Made by a program: the position numbers and the translations under genes. DNA of 64,000 bases. Source: CAXXHQ01 sp963665265 (GTDB lineage: Bacteria > Planctomycetota > Planctomycetia > Pirellulales > Thermoguttaceae). Shown here one piece after another: positions 44,755-53,188 of the stretch (position 1 is its first letter; every line of letters begins with the position of its first letter). The DNA lies in contig CAXXHQ010000001.1 in the NCBI GenBank assembly GCA_963665265.2, positions 248,001 to 312,000 of the forward strand. The letters are read 5' to 3'. The notes below the pieces were generated by a model that had not been told where the DNA came from, searched no databases, and worked only from the letters and a program-made list of their open reading frames with translations.

Positions 44755-46378
44755 CTTAGGTTTTACCGCAAGTGCGGGCGTAAAATTTACAGAGTGCGAT
44801 TTGACGGCGGCGCGGTCGGAGGCGGCAAGTCGTTTTGCGGAATCGGGATGCGGAAACGGCGAAGAATTTGTCATTTTTACAATCCCGCCCCGAGTTGGGC
44901 GACGGCGTAGGCGGATGCGTAGAAAGATCGCCGCTTCTCCTACCGCCGCCCTTTTTCGGAGTACATGATGCTTTCTTCAGGCTACGAAACCGACGTTGAT
45001 TTGGGTCAGGCCATTTTCGGACATGCCCGACTCGGCGACCGTCGCCGCACCGCGAGATTGGTCGAGACGTTCGATTTGATGCGGCGGCATCCCGGCGGCA
45101 CGCTTCCCGACAAACTGGCCGCCCCCGCCGACTTACGAGCGTTTTATCGGCTTTGCGACGCCAAGGACGTGACCCATGAAGCGATCGTCGCCGCCGCCCG
45201 GCAATACGCGTTGCGGCGAATCGCCGACCGCGAGGGGCCGATATTGTTGGTGCATGACGCCACCGAGCTCGACTACACGACGCTGGCGTCGTTGGCCGAC
45301 GAGCTGGGGCAAATCGGCTCCGGCCGCAACCGCGGATACGTCTGCCATAACGTATTGGCCGTCGCCGCCGACACGGGCGACGTGCTAGGACTGGTCGATC
45401 AGATTTTACATCGTCGCGACGACGTGCCGGAAAACGAAACGCTGACGCAATCCCGCGAACGGGAAAGCCGCGAAAGTCTGTTGTGGTTGCGAGGGACGGC
45501 GAGTTTGCCGGCTGACGCGAAGCTGATCGACGTGGCCGATCAAGGCTCCGACACGTTCGAGTTTTTGGAACACGAATTCCGTAGCGGTCGTCGCTTCGTC
45601 GTGCGAGCTTGCAAGAAGCGCAAAGTTTACGCGGGACACTTGCCGATCGGACCGCGACGATACTTACAGGAGTGCGCCGACGGCTTGCCGGAGTTGGGCC
45701 GCTTTGCGATGGACGTGCGGCCGCAACAAGGACGCAAAGAACGCCGCAACGCGGAATTCGTCGTGCGAGCGGGAGCGATATTGGTTTGTCCGCCGCACGC
45801 CAAGTACGGCCTTCACGGCGACGATCCGTTGCCGCTGCACGTGACGCGGGTCAGGGAAATCGCTCCTCCTTCGGGCGAAGAGGCGATCGAATGGACGCTG
45901 TTGACTAACGAGCGAACCATTTCGTTCGCGGAGGCGTGGCGAGTGATCGGCTGGTACGAGCGACGTTGGGTCGTGGAGGAATATCACAAGGCGCAAAAGA
46001 CGGGTTGCCAAATCGAAGATATGCAATTCACGACCGCGGCCCGTCTGGAGCCGGCGATCGCGTTGCTGTCGGTCGTGGCGGCGACGTTGCTAAGCCTGCG
46101 TGACGCCGCCCGCCGCCCGGACGCCAAAACGCGTCGCGCAACGACGATTTTGGCGGAAGATTACGTGGCGGTCCTAAGCCTTTGGCGTTATCGAAAAGTT
46201 CGCGAGGATTGGACGATTCATGACTTCTATTATGCGTTGGCTCGCCTCGGCGGTCATCAAAACCGAAAGAGCGACCGCCAACCCGGCTGGCTCGTCCTTT
46301 GGCGAGGTTGGGCAAAACTCCAATCCATGCTAAACGGATATGATATCGCCCAAGAAATAAAATGTGGTAAAACCTAAG
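44755..46378 (+). mobile_element. IS4-family (Tn5/IS50-like) insertion sequence, complete
   Basis: 1624 bp. Left end CTTAGGTTTTACCGCA and right end (reversed) CTTAGGTTTTACCACA are 16-bp terminal inverted repeats with one mismatch. Perfect 9-bp direct repeats flank it. A single intact transposase fills it; its stop codon lies inside the right inverted repeat. Perfect repeats and an open transposase frame indicate recent insertion. Confidence 0.9.
44965..46377 (+). CDS. IS4-family DDE transposase, Tn5-like
   Basis: 470 residues, apparently intact. The N-terminal Tn5-type DNA-binding domain reads FGHARLGDRRRTARLVETFD and RAFYRLCDAKDVTHEAIVAA. Catalytic residues: first Asp in LVHDATELDYT, second in VADQGSDTFEF, and the Y-REK motif YERRWVVEEYHKAQKTG with the catalytic Glu. 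Two adjacent ATGs (44965, 44968); GGAG at 44958-44961 fits the second. Codes for excision and integration of the surrounding element. Confidence 0.93.
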   Translation: MMLSSGYETDVDLGQAIFGHARLGDRRRTARLVETFDLMRRHPGGTLPDKLAAPADLRAFYRLCDAKDVTHEAIVAAARQYALRRIADREGPILLVHDATELDYTTLASLADELGQIGSGRNRGYVCHNVLAVAADTGDVLGLVDQILHRRDDVPENETLTQSRERESRESLLWLRGTASLPADAKLIDVADQGSDTFEFLEHEFRSGRRFVVRACKKRKVYAGHLPIGPRRYLQECADGLPELGRFAMDVRPQQGRKERRNAEFVVRAGAILVCPPHAKYGLHGDDPLPLHVTRVREIAPPSGEEAIEWTLLTNERTISFAEAWRVIGWYERRWVVEEYHKAQKTGCQIEDMQFTTAARLEPAIALLSVVAATLLSLRDAARRPDAKTRRATTILAEDYVAVLSLWRYRKVREDWTIHDFYYALARLGGHQNRKSDRQPGWLVLWRGWAKLQSMLNGYDIAQEIKCGKT

Positions 46379-46387
46379 GGTTATCCC
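46379..46387. repeat. IS target-site duplication, right copy
   Basis: GGTTATCCC, identical to 44746-44754. Confidence 0.85.
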
Positions 46388-46472
46388 TTTTAACGTTTCA
46401 CAAGAGTTTAGCCCAAGGTCAAATACGCGAATCATGACGTTTTGGCAATACGTGGCTGGCTTCTAGATTAGA
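46388..46472 (+). pseudogene. 3' remnant of the IS-interrupted gene
   Basis: Reads FNVSQEFSPRSNTRI then MTFLAIRGWLLD and TAG in the frame of the 5' part once the IS and one target copy are removed. It cannot be translated on its own. Confidence 0.7.
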
Positions 46473-46518
46473 AGAATTGCCGGTCGTGATGCAACGTTTG
46501 CGTTGTCCGAGGATTTCT

Positions 46519-47127
46519 ATGAACCGATGCGATCTTGAATCGATTTACTCCTTGTTCGCTCGCAATGACGGCGACGGCGAGTTTTCTCTCGGATCGAAAG
46601 ACCTTCCCTATTTCGTAATTGGCCCGGCCGACGGTGACGGCCGCATTATTTATACCACTAAGCCGACGACTGCCGTTGCGGCGTTGCGGAAATGCGGAGC
46701 CTTGGAATCCGTCGGCTGGATTGGGCGATACGGGCTGCCGTCTACCAAAGACCTCACGTGGATAAGCGATATTCTTAAGGGAAACATCCTATTGTTTTTG
46801 GGCGACATGGACCCGGTCGATCTACTTGCGTTTGCGTGGCTGCGAGGCCATCTCTCCGCGAATCGAGTAGAATATATCGGAGTGAGCGACGCCTTTTGGG
46901 GACTATTGGAAGCTTCATCCGTCCAACCAATGACAATGCCCTGCTCGCCGTCAGAATGCGACGCCTTAGAACTCTTGAAAGATGTATTTCCAGACTTTTG
47001 CTCGAAAATCGGAGCAAGGTCTACGGAATTGCTTGAGCAAGGGCGGAAAATTGAACTTGAGGCAATTTTGAATTGCGAAATTAACAAACCTTTGATGATG
47101 CGACGGCTTGGCCTTACCGGGCAATAA
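46519..47127 (+). CDS. Hypothetical soluble protein
   Basis: 202 residues from ATG 46519 (GAGG 6-7 nt upstream). No family recognised with confidence. The stretch ILLFLGDMDPVDLLAFAWLR looks like the DxD strand-helix of a Toprim-type fold (compare the GDxDP motif of topoisomerase VI A subunits), but the other Toprim residue is not clear. The C-terminus is helical (TELLEQGRKIELEAI). An orphan in the accessory stretch, right after the IS and the broken gene. Confidence 0.55.
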   Translation: MNRCDLESIYSLFARNDGDGEFSLGSKDLPYFVIGPADGDGRIIYTTKPTTAVAALRKCGALESVGWIGRYGLPSTKDLTWISDILKGNILLFLGDMDPVDLLAFAWLRGHLSANRVEYIGVSDAFWGLLEASSVQPMTMPCSPSECDALELLKDVFPDFCSKIGARSTELLEQGRKIELEAILNCEINKPLMMRRLGLTGQ

Positions 47128-47251
47128 TGATTCATCCGAATCTCGCGTTCTTTTCAGACAAACGCGAAGAGCGGATGATTCGAATGCAGACCGAAGTCCC
47201 TACGGGCTGCGACCTCTTCGAGGTCGAGAGGGCGAGAGCGAGCCTAGTTGT

Positions 47252-47302
47252 CCCCGGGTTGCTGCGCACCCGGGGCTAATGGCCGCCATCCTTTCAGGAT
47301 GG
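47252..47302. repeat. Two adjacent palindromes
   Basis: CCCCGGGT-8 nt-ACCCGGGG (47252-47275) and CCATCC-TTTCA-GGATGG (47286-47302) downstream of the hypothetical gene; same style as the dispersed palindromes described in findings. Confidence 0.6.
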
Positions 47303-47368
47303 ATAAGTTGTTAGAAGGGAACCATCGCACGGCTATTAGCGTCGATTCGAGAAACCATGAACGGACGC

Positions 47369-47481
47369 GAAGAGGGGAACGCTAATCGACGCTAATTTAC
47401 GCTAATGCGGAAAAAGTGATTTTTTCGGAGCCAATCGACCTGTAAGAACAGAGAACGGAGCTTCTTCGAGGCTGAGAGGAA
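47369..47481. repeat. 110-bp direct repeat, copy B
   Basis: Copy of 43003-43112, with the same three 10-bp units at 47379-47408 and only a few differences. Located downstream of the DUF1559 gene (reverse strand). Confidence 0.75.
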
Positions 47482-47499
47482 TAAAACCGCGAGTCGCCT

Positions 47500-48252
47500 C
47501 TATCTTGTTTTTGCCGAAGCAACGACCTTCTTAATCCGTTCAAAATCATTTATCGGATCCAATAAATGGATTTTTTGGGCCGCATCGATCGTCGCAACTT
47601 TCCTGACGAATTCCTTCAATCTCTTGCCCGTCGCATCGGCCTCAACCAACTCAACTAAGTCCTCTAGGGGCATATCTCTCGGGGCCGTCCACGGAATATC
47701 AGAATTTACCAGTTCAACGATTAAAAGTTTTTCCTCGCCGCTCTCAGGTAACTTAGCAGGCGAAGCCACGTCAGGCCAAGGCGTTTCATGTTCTCCGGCT
47801 CGGCGATATTCAAAGGTCACGCTTGTTTTCGGCGCCGGCCAAAGCGTTTCTTCACCTGTTACAGCCACGTAATTTGTATTCGCAGGTAAAATCGAATGCG
47901 AAGGGCATGCAAAATTCCAGGAATATTTCTCCGCAAACGCCCGATTGTCAAGACTGTCCCAAGGCTCCGCAAACTTGTAATGCTTATAGACGTAGTCATA
48001 CGTGAGATAGGGAAGCAGCAAGGTTCTCCAACTATGAATCGGTCGCCCCTCTTGATCAAGCAAATATGCTGGAGGCAGATGCCCACGCTGCGCTCCACAG
48101 TAAAGCGCTAAGGAGAAGCAAACATACCTCAGGTGCGAGTCGCAATCGCGTTCTTTCAGTTGCCGAATGCCTGCCAAAACCACAAGCGTAACGCATGCCC
48201 CCAAAAGAAAAATCCCCAATGCAATTCCGACGAAAAGCTGCCGTCTTTTCAT
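47500..48252 (-). CDS. DUF1559-type protein
   Basis: 250 residues from ATG 48252. N-terminal membrane helix (FVGIALGIFLLGACVTLVVL) like a pilin stem. Then the planctomycete DUF1559 pattern: GHLPPAYLLDQEGRPIHSWR, TLLLPYL, FAEPWDSLDNRAF, NTNYVAVTGEETLWP. DUF1559 proteins have a type II pseudopilin-like start and are massively expanded in Planctomycetes; their exact job is unknown. This copy is short and lacks the long C-terminal region of many members. Confidence 0.8.
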   Translation of the reverse strand: MKRRQLFVGIALGIFLLGACVTLVVLAGIRQLKERDCDSHLRYVCFSLALYCGAQRGHLPPAYLLDQEGRPIHSWRTLLLPYLTYDYVYKHYKFAEPWDSLDNRAFAEKYSWNFACPSHSILPANTNYVAVTGEETLWPAPKTSVTFEYRRAGEHETPWPDVASPAKLPESGEEKLLIVELVNSDIPWTAPRDMPLEDLVELVEADATGKRLKEFVRKVATIDAAQKIHLLDPINDFERIKKVVASAKTR

Positions 48253-48419
48253 AGTCACGCTCGACAAGTTGCAGGCTATTTCACAAAAAAACTTCTACTC
48301 TACACTTAAATCAGTCTTTCCATCCCTAAATCTTTTGCGTTCTTTCGCGGCCAATTCCGGTTGCACGGCGCAAGTATTTTGATCGCGAGAAGGACCGCCA
48401 AGATAGCGGGAATATTTCG

Positions 48420-48445
48420 GTGGCGCGTGCAAGCACGCACCCTAC
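48420..48445. repeat. GCACGC palindrome with CCCTAC tail, copy 1
   Basis: GCGTGC-AA-GCACGC followed by ACCCTAC, 40 bp after the ruvB stop (reverse strand). Copies at 49840, 50879 and 51029. Confidence 0.7.
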
Positions 48446-48484
48446 AAATCTTCGCGGCGTTCGCCCCACACTACGGCGAGCGAA

Positions 48485-49504
48485 TTAAAACAGTCCGCGG
48501 ACGGCGTCGGGGGGCGGGGGCGTGATGCCGAGATGATCGTAGGCCGTCGCGGTCAATTTTCTTCCGCGCGGCGTGCGGATCAGCAACTCCGACCGCAAGA
48601 GGAACGGCTCGACCTCGTCGATCAGCGTGTCGGGCGGGAGATTCATCGTGTGCGCAACCGCCTCGACGCCGACCGGTCCGCCGCTAAACAATCGCCCAAT
48701 CGTCTCCAGATATTTGCGGTCCTGCGGATCAAGACCGAGGACGTCGATTCCTTGCATGTCGAGCGCGTCGCGAGCCACGGCAAGGGTGATCTTTCCGTCG
48801 GCCTTGCTTTGGGCGAAATCGCGCACCCAACGCAATCGATTGTTGGCCAAACGGGGCGTGCTTCGGCTCCGCGAGGCAATCTCGATCGCGGCGTCATCTT
48901 CGGTTTCGACGCGAAGTTTCACGGCGTTGCGGCGAACGATCTCGGCCAATTCGTCGACCGTGTAAAAATCGAGATGCTCGCGCATGTGGAAGCGATCGCG
49001 CAACGGGGCCGATAACAGGCCGCTCCGCGTCGTGGCGCCGATCATGGTGAACGGTTTCAACGGCATGTTGATCGTTCGGGCGTTGACCCCTTCGCCCAAG
49101 GTCAAGTCGATGCGGAAATCCTCCATCGCGGGATACAAAAATTCTTCGACCGCCTTGGGCAAGCGATGAATTTCGTCGATGAAGATGACGGAACGCTCTT
49201 CGGCGTTGGTCAAATAGGGGATGACGTCTTTCGGCGCCGAGAGAGCGGCTCCGGAGGCGATTTGAAAGCTTACGCCCAGTTCGCGGGGAATGCAGGTGGC
49301 GAACGTCGTCTTTCCCAAGCCCGGGGGCCCGTCGAAGAGGATATGGCCGAGCGACTCGCCGCGTTTCGAAGCGGCGTCGACGGCGATCATCACGCGTTCG
49401 AAAGCGTCGCGCTGCCCGACCATGTCCTGCATCCGTTGCGGGCGCAAGTCGCGATCGTCGTCCTTCGGCGAAAGCGGGTTCGATAATATCGTCTCTCGGG
49501 CCAT
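48485..49504 (-). CDS. ruvB: Holliday junction branch migration helicase RuvB
   Basis: 339 residues. AAA+ motor of the RuvAB complex: DMVGQRDAFERVMIAVDAA, Walker A FDGPPGLGKTTFA, Walker B VIFIDEIHRLPK, sensor 1/Arg-finger TMIGATTRSGLLSAPLRDRF, and a C-terminal winged helix (LIRTPRGRKLTATAYDHLGI). Separated from ruvA/ruvC (53-54.5 kb) by a hypothetical membrane protein, two zinc-ribbon genes and repeats. A four-unit 7-bp repeat lies just before its start. Confidence 0.97.
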   Translation of the reverse strand: MARETILSNPLSPKDDDRDLRPQRMQDMVGQRDAFERVMIAVDAASKRGESLGHILFDGPPGLGKTTFATCIPRELGVSFQIASGAALSAPKDVIPYLTNAEERSVIFIDEIHRLPKAVEEFLYPAMEDFRIDLTLGEGVNARTINMPLKPFTMIGATTRSGLLSAPLRDRFHMREHLDFYTVDELAEIVRRNAVKLRVETEDDAAIEIASRSRSTPRLANNRLRWVRDFAQSKADGKITLAVARDALDMQGIDVLGLDPQDRKYLETIGRLFSGGPVGVEAVAHTMNLPPDTLIDEVEPFLLRSELLIRTPRGRKLTATAYDHLGITPPPPDAVRGLF

Positions 49505-49505
49505 G

Positions 49506-49533
49506 TCAGCAATCAGCGGTCAGCGGTTAGCTT
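49506..49533. repeat. 7-bp tandem repeat upstream of ruvB
   Basis: Four units (TCAGCAA, TCAGCGG twice, TTAGCTT), starting 2 bp before the ruvB ATG on the reverse strand. Confidence 0.75.
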
Positions 49534-49662
49534 AGGAGCCCCGTCCGATCGGAGCTTACCTGTCAAAAAGTACAGTATAGCAGAAAAGCGGAAGAGAAAT
49601 GAAGGGGAAGAGAGCCCGAAAAATTCGGGGGAGTCGCCCCTTCTAAACGCCAGTCGTTCAGG

Positions 49663-49786
49663 AGGACCGTGAACGGTCCTGACAGGTTTCAAAATGCAAA
49701 ACGGAAATGGATTGCGACGCTTTTCTCCGACGTAAACGTCGGAGCTATGACGGCCTGAAGGCCGAGAAAGGGACGTGAACGTCCCT
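49663..49786. repeat. Cluster of four 2-nt-loop palindromes
   Basis: AGGACCGT-GA-ACGGTCCT (49663-49680), TCCGACGT-AA-ACGTCGGA (49726-49743), CGGCCT-GA-AGGCCG (49751-49764), AGGGACGT-GA-ACGTCCCT (49769-49786). The stems differ, but the centre is always T-RA-A. Confidence 0.75.
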
Positions 49787-49839
49787 CAGAAACAGACGGC
49801 AGCAAAAAAATTGTCAGCTAACAAAATTACGCAGATTCC

Positions 49840-49966
49840 GGTGCGTGCAAGCACGCACCCTACGAATCTCACAACCCAACCACACCTCGTCAAATTCGCC
49901 AGCAATCACGCAACCAATTTTTCGCGCCCATTAGAGTCGATTAGCGCGGATTAGCGTTCCCATTCC
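49840..49966. repeat. 127-bp direct repeat, copy C
   Basis: Begins with GGTGCGTGC-AA-GCACGCACC and CCCTAC, ends with three 10-bp units (TTAGAGTCGA, TTAGCGCGGA, TTAGCGTTCC; 49931-49960). About 85-90 % alike by eye to 50880-51006. The rest of the 49.5-50.06 kb spacer carries TCTTTGCG-like words (49969-50010), also near 48329-48360. Confidence 0.75.
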
Positions 49967-50059
49967 AAAAATCTTTTGCGATCTTTGCGTTCTTTCGTGG
50001 CCAATTCCGCCGCACTCCACTTCTCTGCGCCTTCGGATGAAAAATGACCGCTCGCTCCG

Positions 50060-50734
50060 CTACTCCTTTCTCGGCTCCTCTTTTTTGAACTCAAAGTCAC
50101 CCAGCGTCCACTCTCCGCCTATTTGTTTCATTGGACAACGTAACGTCCACCTACATGACGGCCAGCGTTGCGTTTTATTCTCCTCGCTTGATGCGGGACT
50201 GCGCAAGGTAATGACTCCGTCTTTATCGGCTGAGTACTCAAGCTGGCTCATCCTATCGAAGTGACGCGGAGCTTCCTCGCCTTCCTTTACAGTTACAACA
50301 TCGCTCAACTTGCCAGGCAGCTTATGCCAAACGTTCGAGTAGGACTTAATTCTATCCAACGTCTCGAACATCGCGTTAAACGCAAATGATTCTCTACTAC
50401 TCGCCTCCTTGGCTTGCAACACAACCGTTACAAGCGACCCCAGCGCCAAGGCCGATAACATCCAAGCGGCGACGGCCAAAACGAATCGCCATTTTCGCAA
50501 GTTGAAGAAAAGCAAGAAGGCCGTGACTCCCCAAACCGGCCCCAAAAACAAAAATGCGATCGCCCACTCACTCTGAGCGTTTTTCGCTACGCTGTCATGC
50601 GAGCCTCCCAAACAGAAGTACGTTGCGATCATCGCCACGAAAAACATCGAAACAGCCAAACATCGGGGCAAGTTCGTCTTGGGCGGCGTTCGTGAAACTT
50701 GTTCGTTCGCCGTATTGTCTAAATCTTCGCTCAT
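50060..50734 (-). CDS. Hypothetical membrane protein
   Basis: 224 residues. Three hydrophobic segments (LAVSMFFVAMIATYFCLGGS; WAIAFLFLGPVWGVTAFLLF; FVLAVAAWMLSALALGSLVT), then a soluble C-terminal domain (residues 110-224) with LDRIKSYSNVWHKLPGKLSD and WTLRCPMKQIGGEWTLGDFE. The C-terminal part resembles the small-pilin-like or prepilin fragments of planctomycetes only loosely; no family is claimed. Flanked by repeats on both sides. Confidence 0.55.
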   Translation of the reverse strand: MSEDLDNTANEQVSRTPPKTNLPRCLAVSMFFVAMIATYFCLGGSHDSVAKNAQSEWAIAFLFLGPVWGVTAFLLFFNLRKWRFVLAVAAWMLSALALGSLVTVVLQAKEASSRESFAFNAMFETLDRIKSYSNVWHKLPGKLSDVVTVKEGEEAPRHFDRMSQLEYSADKDGVITLRSPASSEENKTQRWPSCRWTLRCPMKQIGGEWTLGDFEFKKEEPRKE

Positions 50735-50879
50735 TTCCCAAACCTCTCGCCAAACTGCAGGACGTCACCCAGGCCAGAAACTTCTAATCCGTTGATTGCC
50801 GCTCTCCGCGTCATCCGTTTTCTCTGCGTGCGTTTTTCTTGACCGCAAGGAAAACGACGAGGGCGTGAAAATATCCCGG

Positions 50880-51006
50880 TGGCGCGTGCAAGCACGCACC
50901 CTACGAATCTCGCAATCCAATCGCATTCCGACAAATTCGCCAGCAATCAAGCAACCAATTTTTCGCGCCCGTTAGAGTCGATTAGCGCGGATTAGCGTTC
51001 CCATTC
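50880..51006. repeat. 127-bp direct repeat, copy D
   Basis: Second copy of 49840-49966, with its 10-bp units at 50972-51001. It overlaps the 3' end of the zinc-ribbon gene. A further hairpin copy follows at 51029-51055. Confidence 0.75.
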
Positions 51007-52088
51007 GCCGACGGCGTGAAAATATCCCGGTGGTGCGTGCAAGCACGCACCCTACGAATTTGCGGCGAAAAACTTCCGGCCGCACAAACGGCGCCGATAA
51101 CTCCGCCCATGCTGTGCGAGGCGAAAAGGAGGAGCAGTAAAACGGCGACGACGGCGATGACGACGGCCGCAATGACCTTGGCCGTCGACGTCGGGGCCTG
51201 GCCGGTCGCACGGCCGGTCTGACCGTTCGCCAAAAAGCGGAACGTTTGGCCGTTATACTGATAGGCCATGATCCAGACGGGGACGAGAACCGGCTCGGCC
51301 GACATCTCGGAGATGAGCAGATTCACTTTCACGTTCCGCGCTCGGCCCGGTATATCCCGTTCCGCGCAGACCTGGGCTTCAAGCCGTTCCAAGTCGCGAC
51401 AGGCCAGCGGCCGGGCGTATTTTTTCGGCAGCGCAAAATCCTCGACCACGGCGTTTTTCAAATCGACCTTCTCGGGCGGGACCGCGTCGCCGAAATCGAA
51501 TGGGCAAATGGCCTGCGTCTCGGCGTCGGTCAGCGCCCCTCCGGCGCCGATCAACAGTCCGGCATGACATCCCTCGCGTTTGCCGCTCAACGGATACCAA
51601 TCGCCACGGGAGAAAGCCGGCGTCTGACTCGAATCGGCGGTCCAGTTCACGCTCGTCTTGGCCGAGAACGACCAATAGGGGACGTAGACCGGCGTCATTT
51701 TCGTAATTGCCGACGCGCTCGAAAGATCGTTCGGACGCCAGAAGCCGCGTCCGAGCCATTCCCTCATCACCGCGATCGCTCGCTCTCGGTCAAGTTGAAA
51801 CGGGGCGACGCGACTGGCCGCCAACGCCTGACGATCGGGCTGCGGCTCCATCTTCTCCGATCCGCAAAACGGACATCGCAACGCTTGCGCGCCGGCGTCG
51901 TAACTCATCGACGCCCCGCAATTCTGACATTTGAAATTGTCGGTCACGAGGGTCGAAACGTTCGCCGCTCCCTCGGCCGTCGCCGCGGCCGCATACGGAG
52001 CCTCGGTTCCGCAATTCGCGCAAAACAAATCATCCTCGTCGACAAGGCTTCCGCACGTTTCGCATTTTCGAGCCAGATCGCTGAGCAT
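50982..52088 (-). CDS. Zinc-ribbon membrane protein, paralog 2, with repeat-derived C-terminus
   Basis: 368 residues from ATG 52088. Two zinc ribbons at the N-terminus (CETCGSLVDEDDLFCANCG and CQNCGASMSY...CPFCGSEKM), a central domain (AIAVMREWLGRGFWRPNDLS, PVYVPYWSFSAKTSVNWTAD) and one membrane helix (VIAAVVIAVVAVLLLLLFAS) close to the end. Paralogous to the upstream gene, 5 bp away. The last 25 or so residues (RRVRACTHHRDIFTPSANGN...) are translated from the palindrome and 10-bp repeats, and the TAA stop lies inside a repeat unit; the original C-terminus was probably replaced. Function unknown. Confidence 0.75.
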   Translation of the reverse strand: MLSDLARKCETCGSLVDEDDLFCANCGTEAPYAAAATAEGAANVSTLVTDNFKCQNCGASMSYDAGAQALRCPFCGSEKMEPQPDRQALAASRVAPFQLDRERAIAVMREWLGRGFWRPNDLSSASAITKMTPVYVPYWSFSAKTSVNWTADSSQTPAFSRGDWYPLSGKREGCHAGLLIGAGGALTDAETQAICPFDFGDAVPPEKVDLKNAVVEDFALPKKYARPLACRDLERLEAQVCAERDIPGRARNVKVNLLISEMSAEPVLVPVWIMAYQYNGQTFRFLANGQTGRATGQAPTSTAKVIAAVVIAVVAVLLLLLFASHSMGGVIGAVCAAGSFSPQIRRVRACTHHRDIFTPSANGNANPR

Positions 52089-52093
52089 TTCGT

Positions 52094-53161
52094 TTACCGT
52101 CCGAACAAGGAAATGAGCAAAGCGACGACGCCGACCGTGACGGCGACGACTCCCGCGGCGACGGCCACTCGCGTCCAAGAGACCGGCTTCTCGCCGATGA
52201 TCTTGCCCGTCTGACCGTTGACCACGAATCGATAGAGTTTTTCGCCGTAGCGATAATTTAGCAGATAAACCGGCAAGAGGAGCAAATCGGAGTTCGTCCG
52301 ACTGAATTCCGTTTCGACTTGGAATTTTCCGTAGGTGTCGCCGGGCAGAAACGAAGCGACGTTCGACTTTTCGCGGCGACGAAATTCGTACAAGCACATA
52401 TCGAGCGCGTCGTCTCGGGCGACGGAATATTCTTCGCTTAGCCAGCCGGCCAGATAAAACGGCTCGTAGCGTTTGAGGGCCGCGAGATTGAACGGCTGAA
52501 TCGCCGAGGCGTCCTGCTGGTTGAGGCCGCGACTCCCCGAGATTAGGCATCCGCTGTAGAACTGGCTATGCTCGCCGTCCAAGTCCCACCATTCGGTCCG
52601 CTGGACAGTGCGGGTTTTGGTGACCGGCTTTCCGTTCTCGGTTTCGGTGTACGTTTCGGTCTCGTACCAGTATTCGCCGATCGAGGCCGACCACCGGCTT
52701 TCGGCAAGGGTTGAGAACGACCAGAACGGAATATAGGCGCCGCGTACTTTCCCTTCGATCCGCGAGGTCGATAAATCGCCCGGCCGAAAGAAACTACTCC
52801 GTTCCAACCATCGTCGAAAAACTTCTTCCGCTTTTTGTTGGGTGACGGCGAAACCGATGACGAATTCCGGGGCCTGGCGGCCCGTCTGCTCGGGCGTGAA
52901 TTCGACGACGTAATTCGAATCGCAAAAGGCGCAGGTATAGCTGCGCTGCGCGGAGGTGACGGCCACTTCGGCGCCGCAATCGCGGCAGCGGAAATAACTG
53001 GGCGCGGTCGCTCCGTCGGCCGTTTCGGTCGGTTGCGAAGCTCCGCAAGAGCCGCAGAATTTATCGCCGGGCTCGACCGGCGCTCCGCACGACGCGCAGG
53101 GGCGCGTCATCGCGGCCGGCGAAGGAGCGTCAATCCGAGGTCGTTGGGCGGTAAGGGGCAT
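52094..53161 (-). CDS. Zinc-ribbon membrane protein, paralog 1
   Basis: 355 residues; a shorter start at 53110 (MTRPCASCGAPVEPGDKFCG) is equally plausible. Two zinc ribbons (CASCG...CGSCG; CRDCG...CAFCD), then VFRRWLERSSFFRPGDLSTS, IPFWSFSTLAESRWSASIGE, NYRYGEKLYRFVVNGQTGKI and a C-terminal membrane helix. Same plan as the next gene, so a tandem duplication. The NGQTG segment is shared. These proteins may sense or assemble at the membrane, but no activity is known. Immediately downstream of ruvA (27 bp), so probably in the same transcript. Confidence 0.78.
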   Translation of the reverse strand: MPLTAQRPRIDAPSPAAMTRPCASCGAPVEPGDKFCGSCGASQPTETADGATAPSYFRCRDCGAEVAVTSAQRSYTCAFCDSNYVVEFTPEQTGRQAPEFVIGFAVTQQKAEEVFRRWLERSSFFRPGDLSTSRIEGKVRGAYIPFWSFSTLAESRWSASIGEYWYETETYTETENGKPVTKTRTVQRTEWWDLDGEHSQFYSGCLISGSRGLNQQDASAIQPFNLAALKRYEPFYLAGWLSEEYSVARDDALDMCLYEFRRREKSNVASFLPGDTYGKFQVETEFSRTNSDLLLLPVYLLNYRYGEKLYRFVVNGQTGKIIGEKPVSWTRVAVAAGVVAVTVGVVALLISLFGR

Positions 53162-53188
53162 AAAAGAGTATTCGCCGCCGAAAAGGAT

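Noticed and set aside
44755..44968. Extension of the hypothetical gene to a 236-residue protein
   Set aside because: The last 70 or so codons lie inside the IS and are an artefact of the insertion.
50731..50946. 71-codon leftward frame upstream of the hypothetical membrane protein
   Set aside because: It is largely translated intergenic repeat (GCACGC palindrome), without a start signal.
51246..52214. 322-codon rightward frame
   Set aside because: Antisense to the zinc-ribbon gene; Arg/Gly-rich shadow with no motif.
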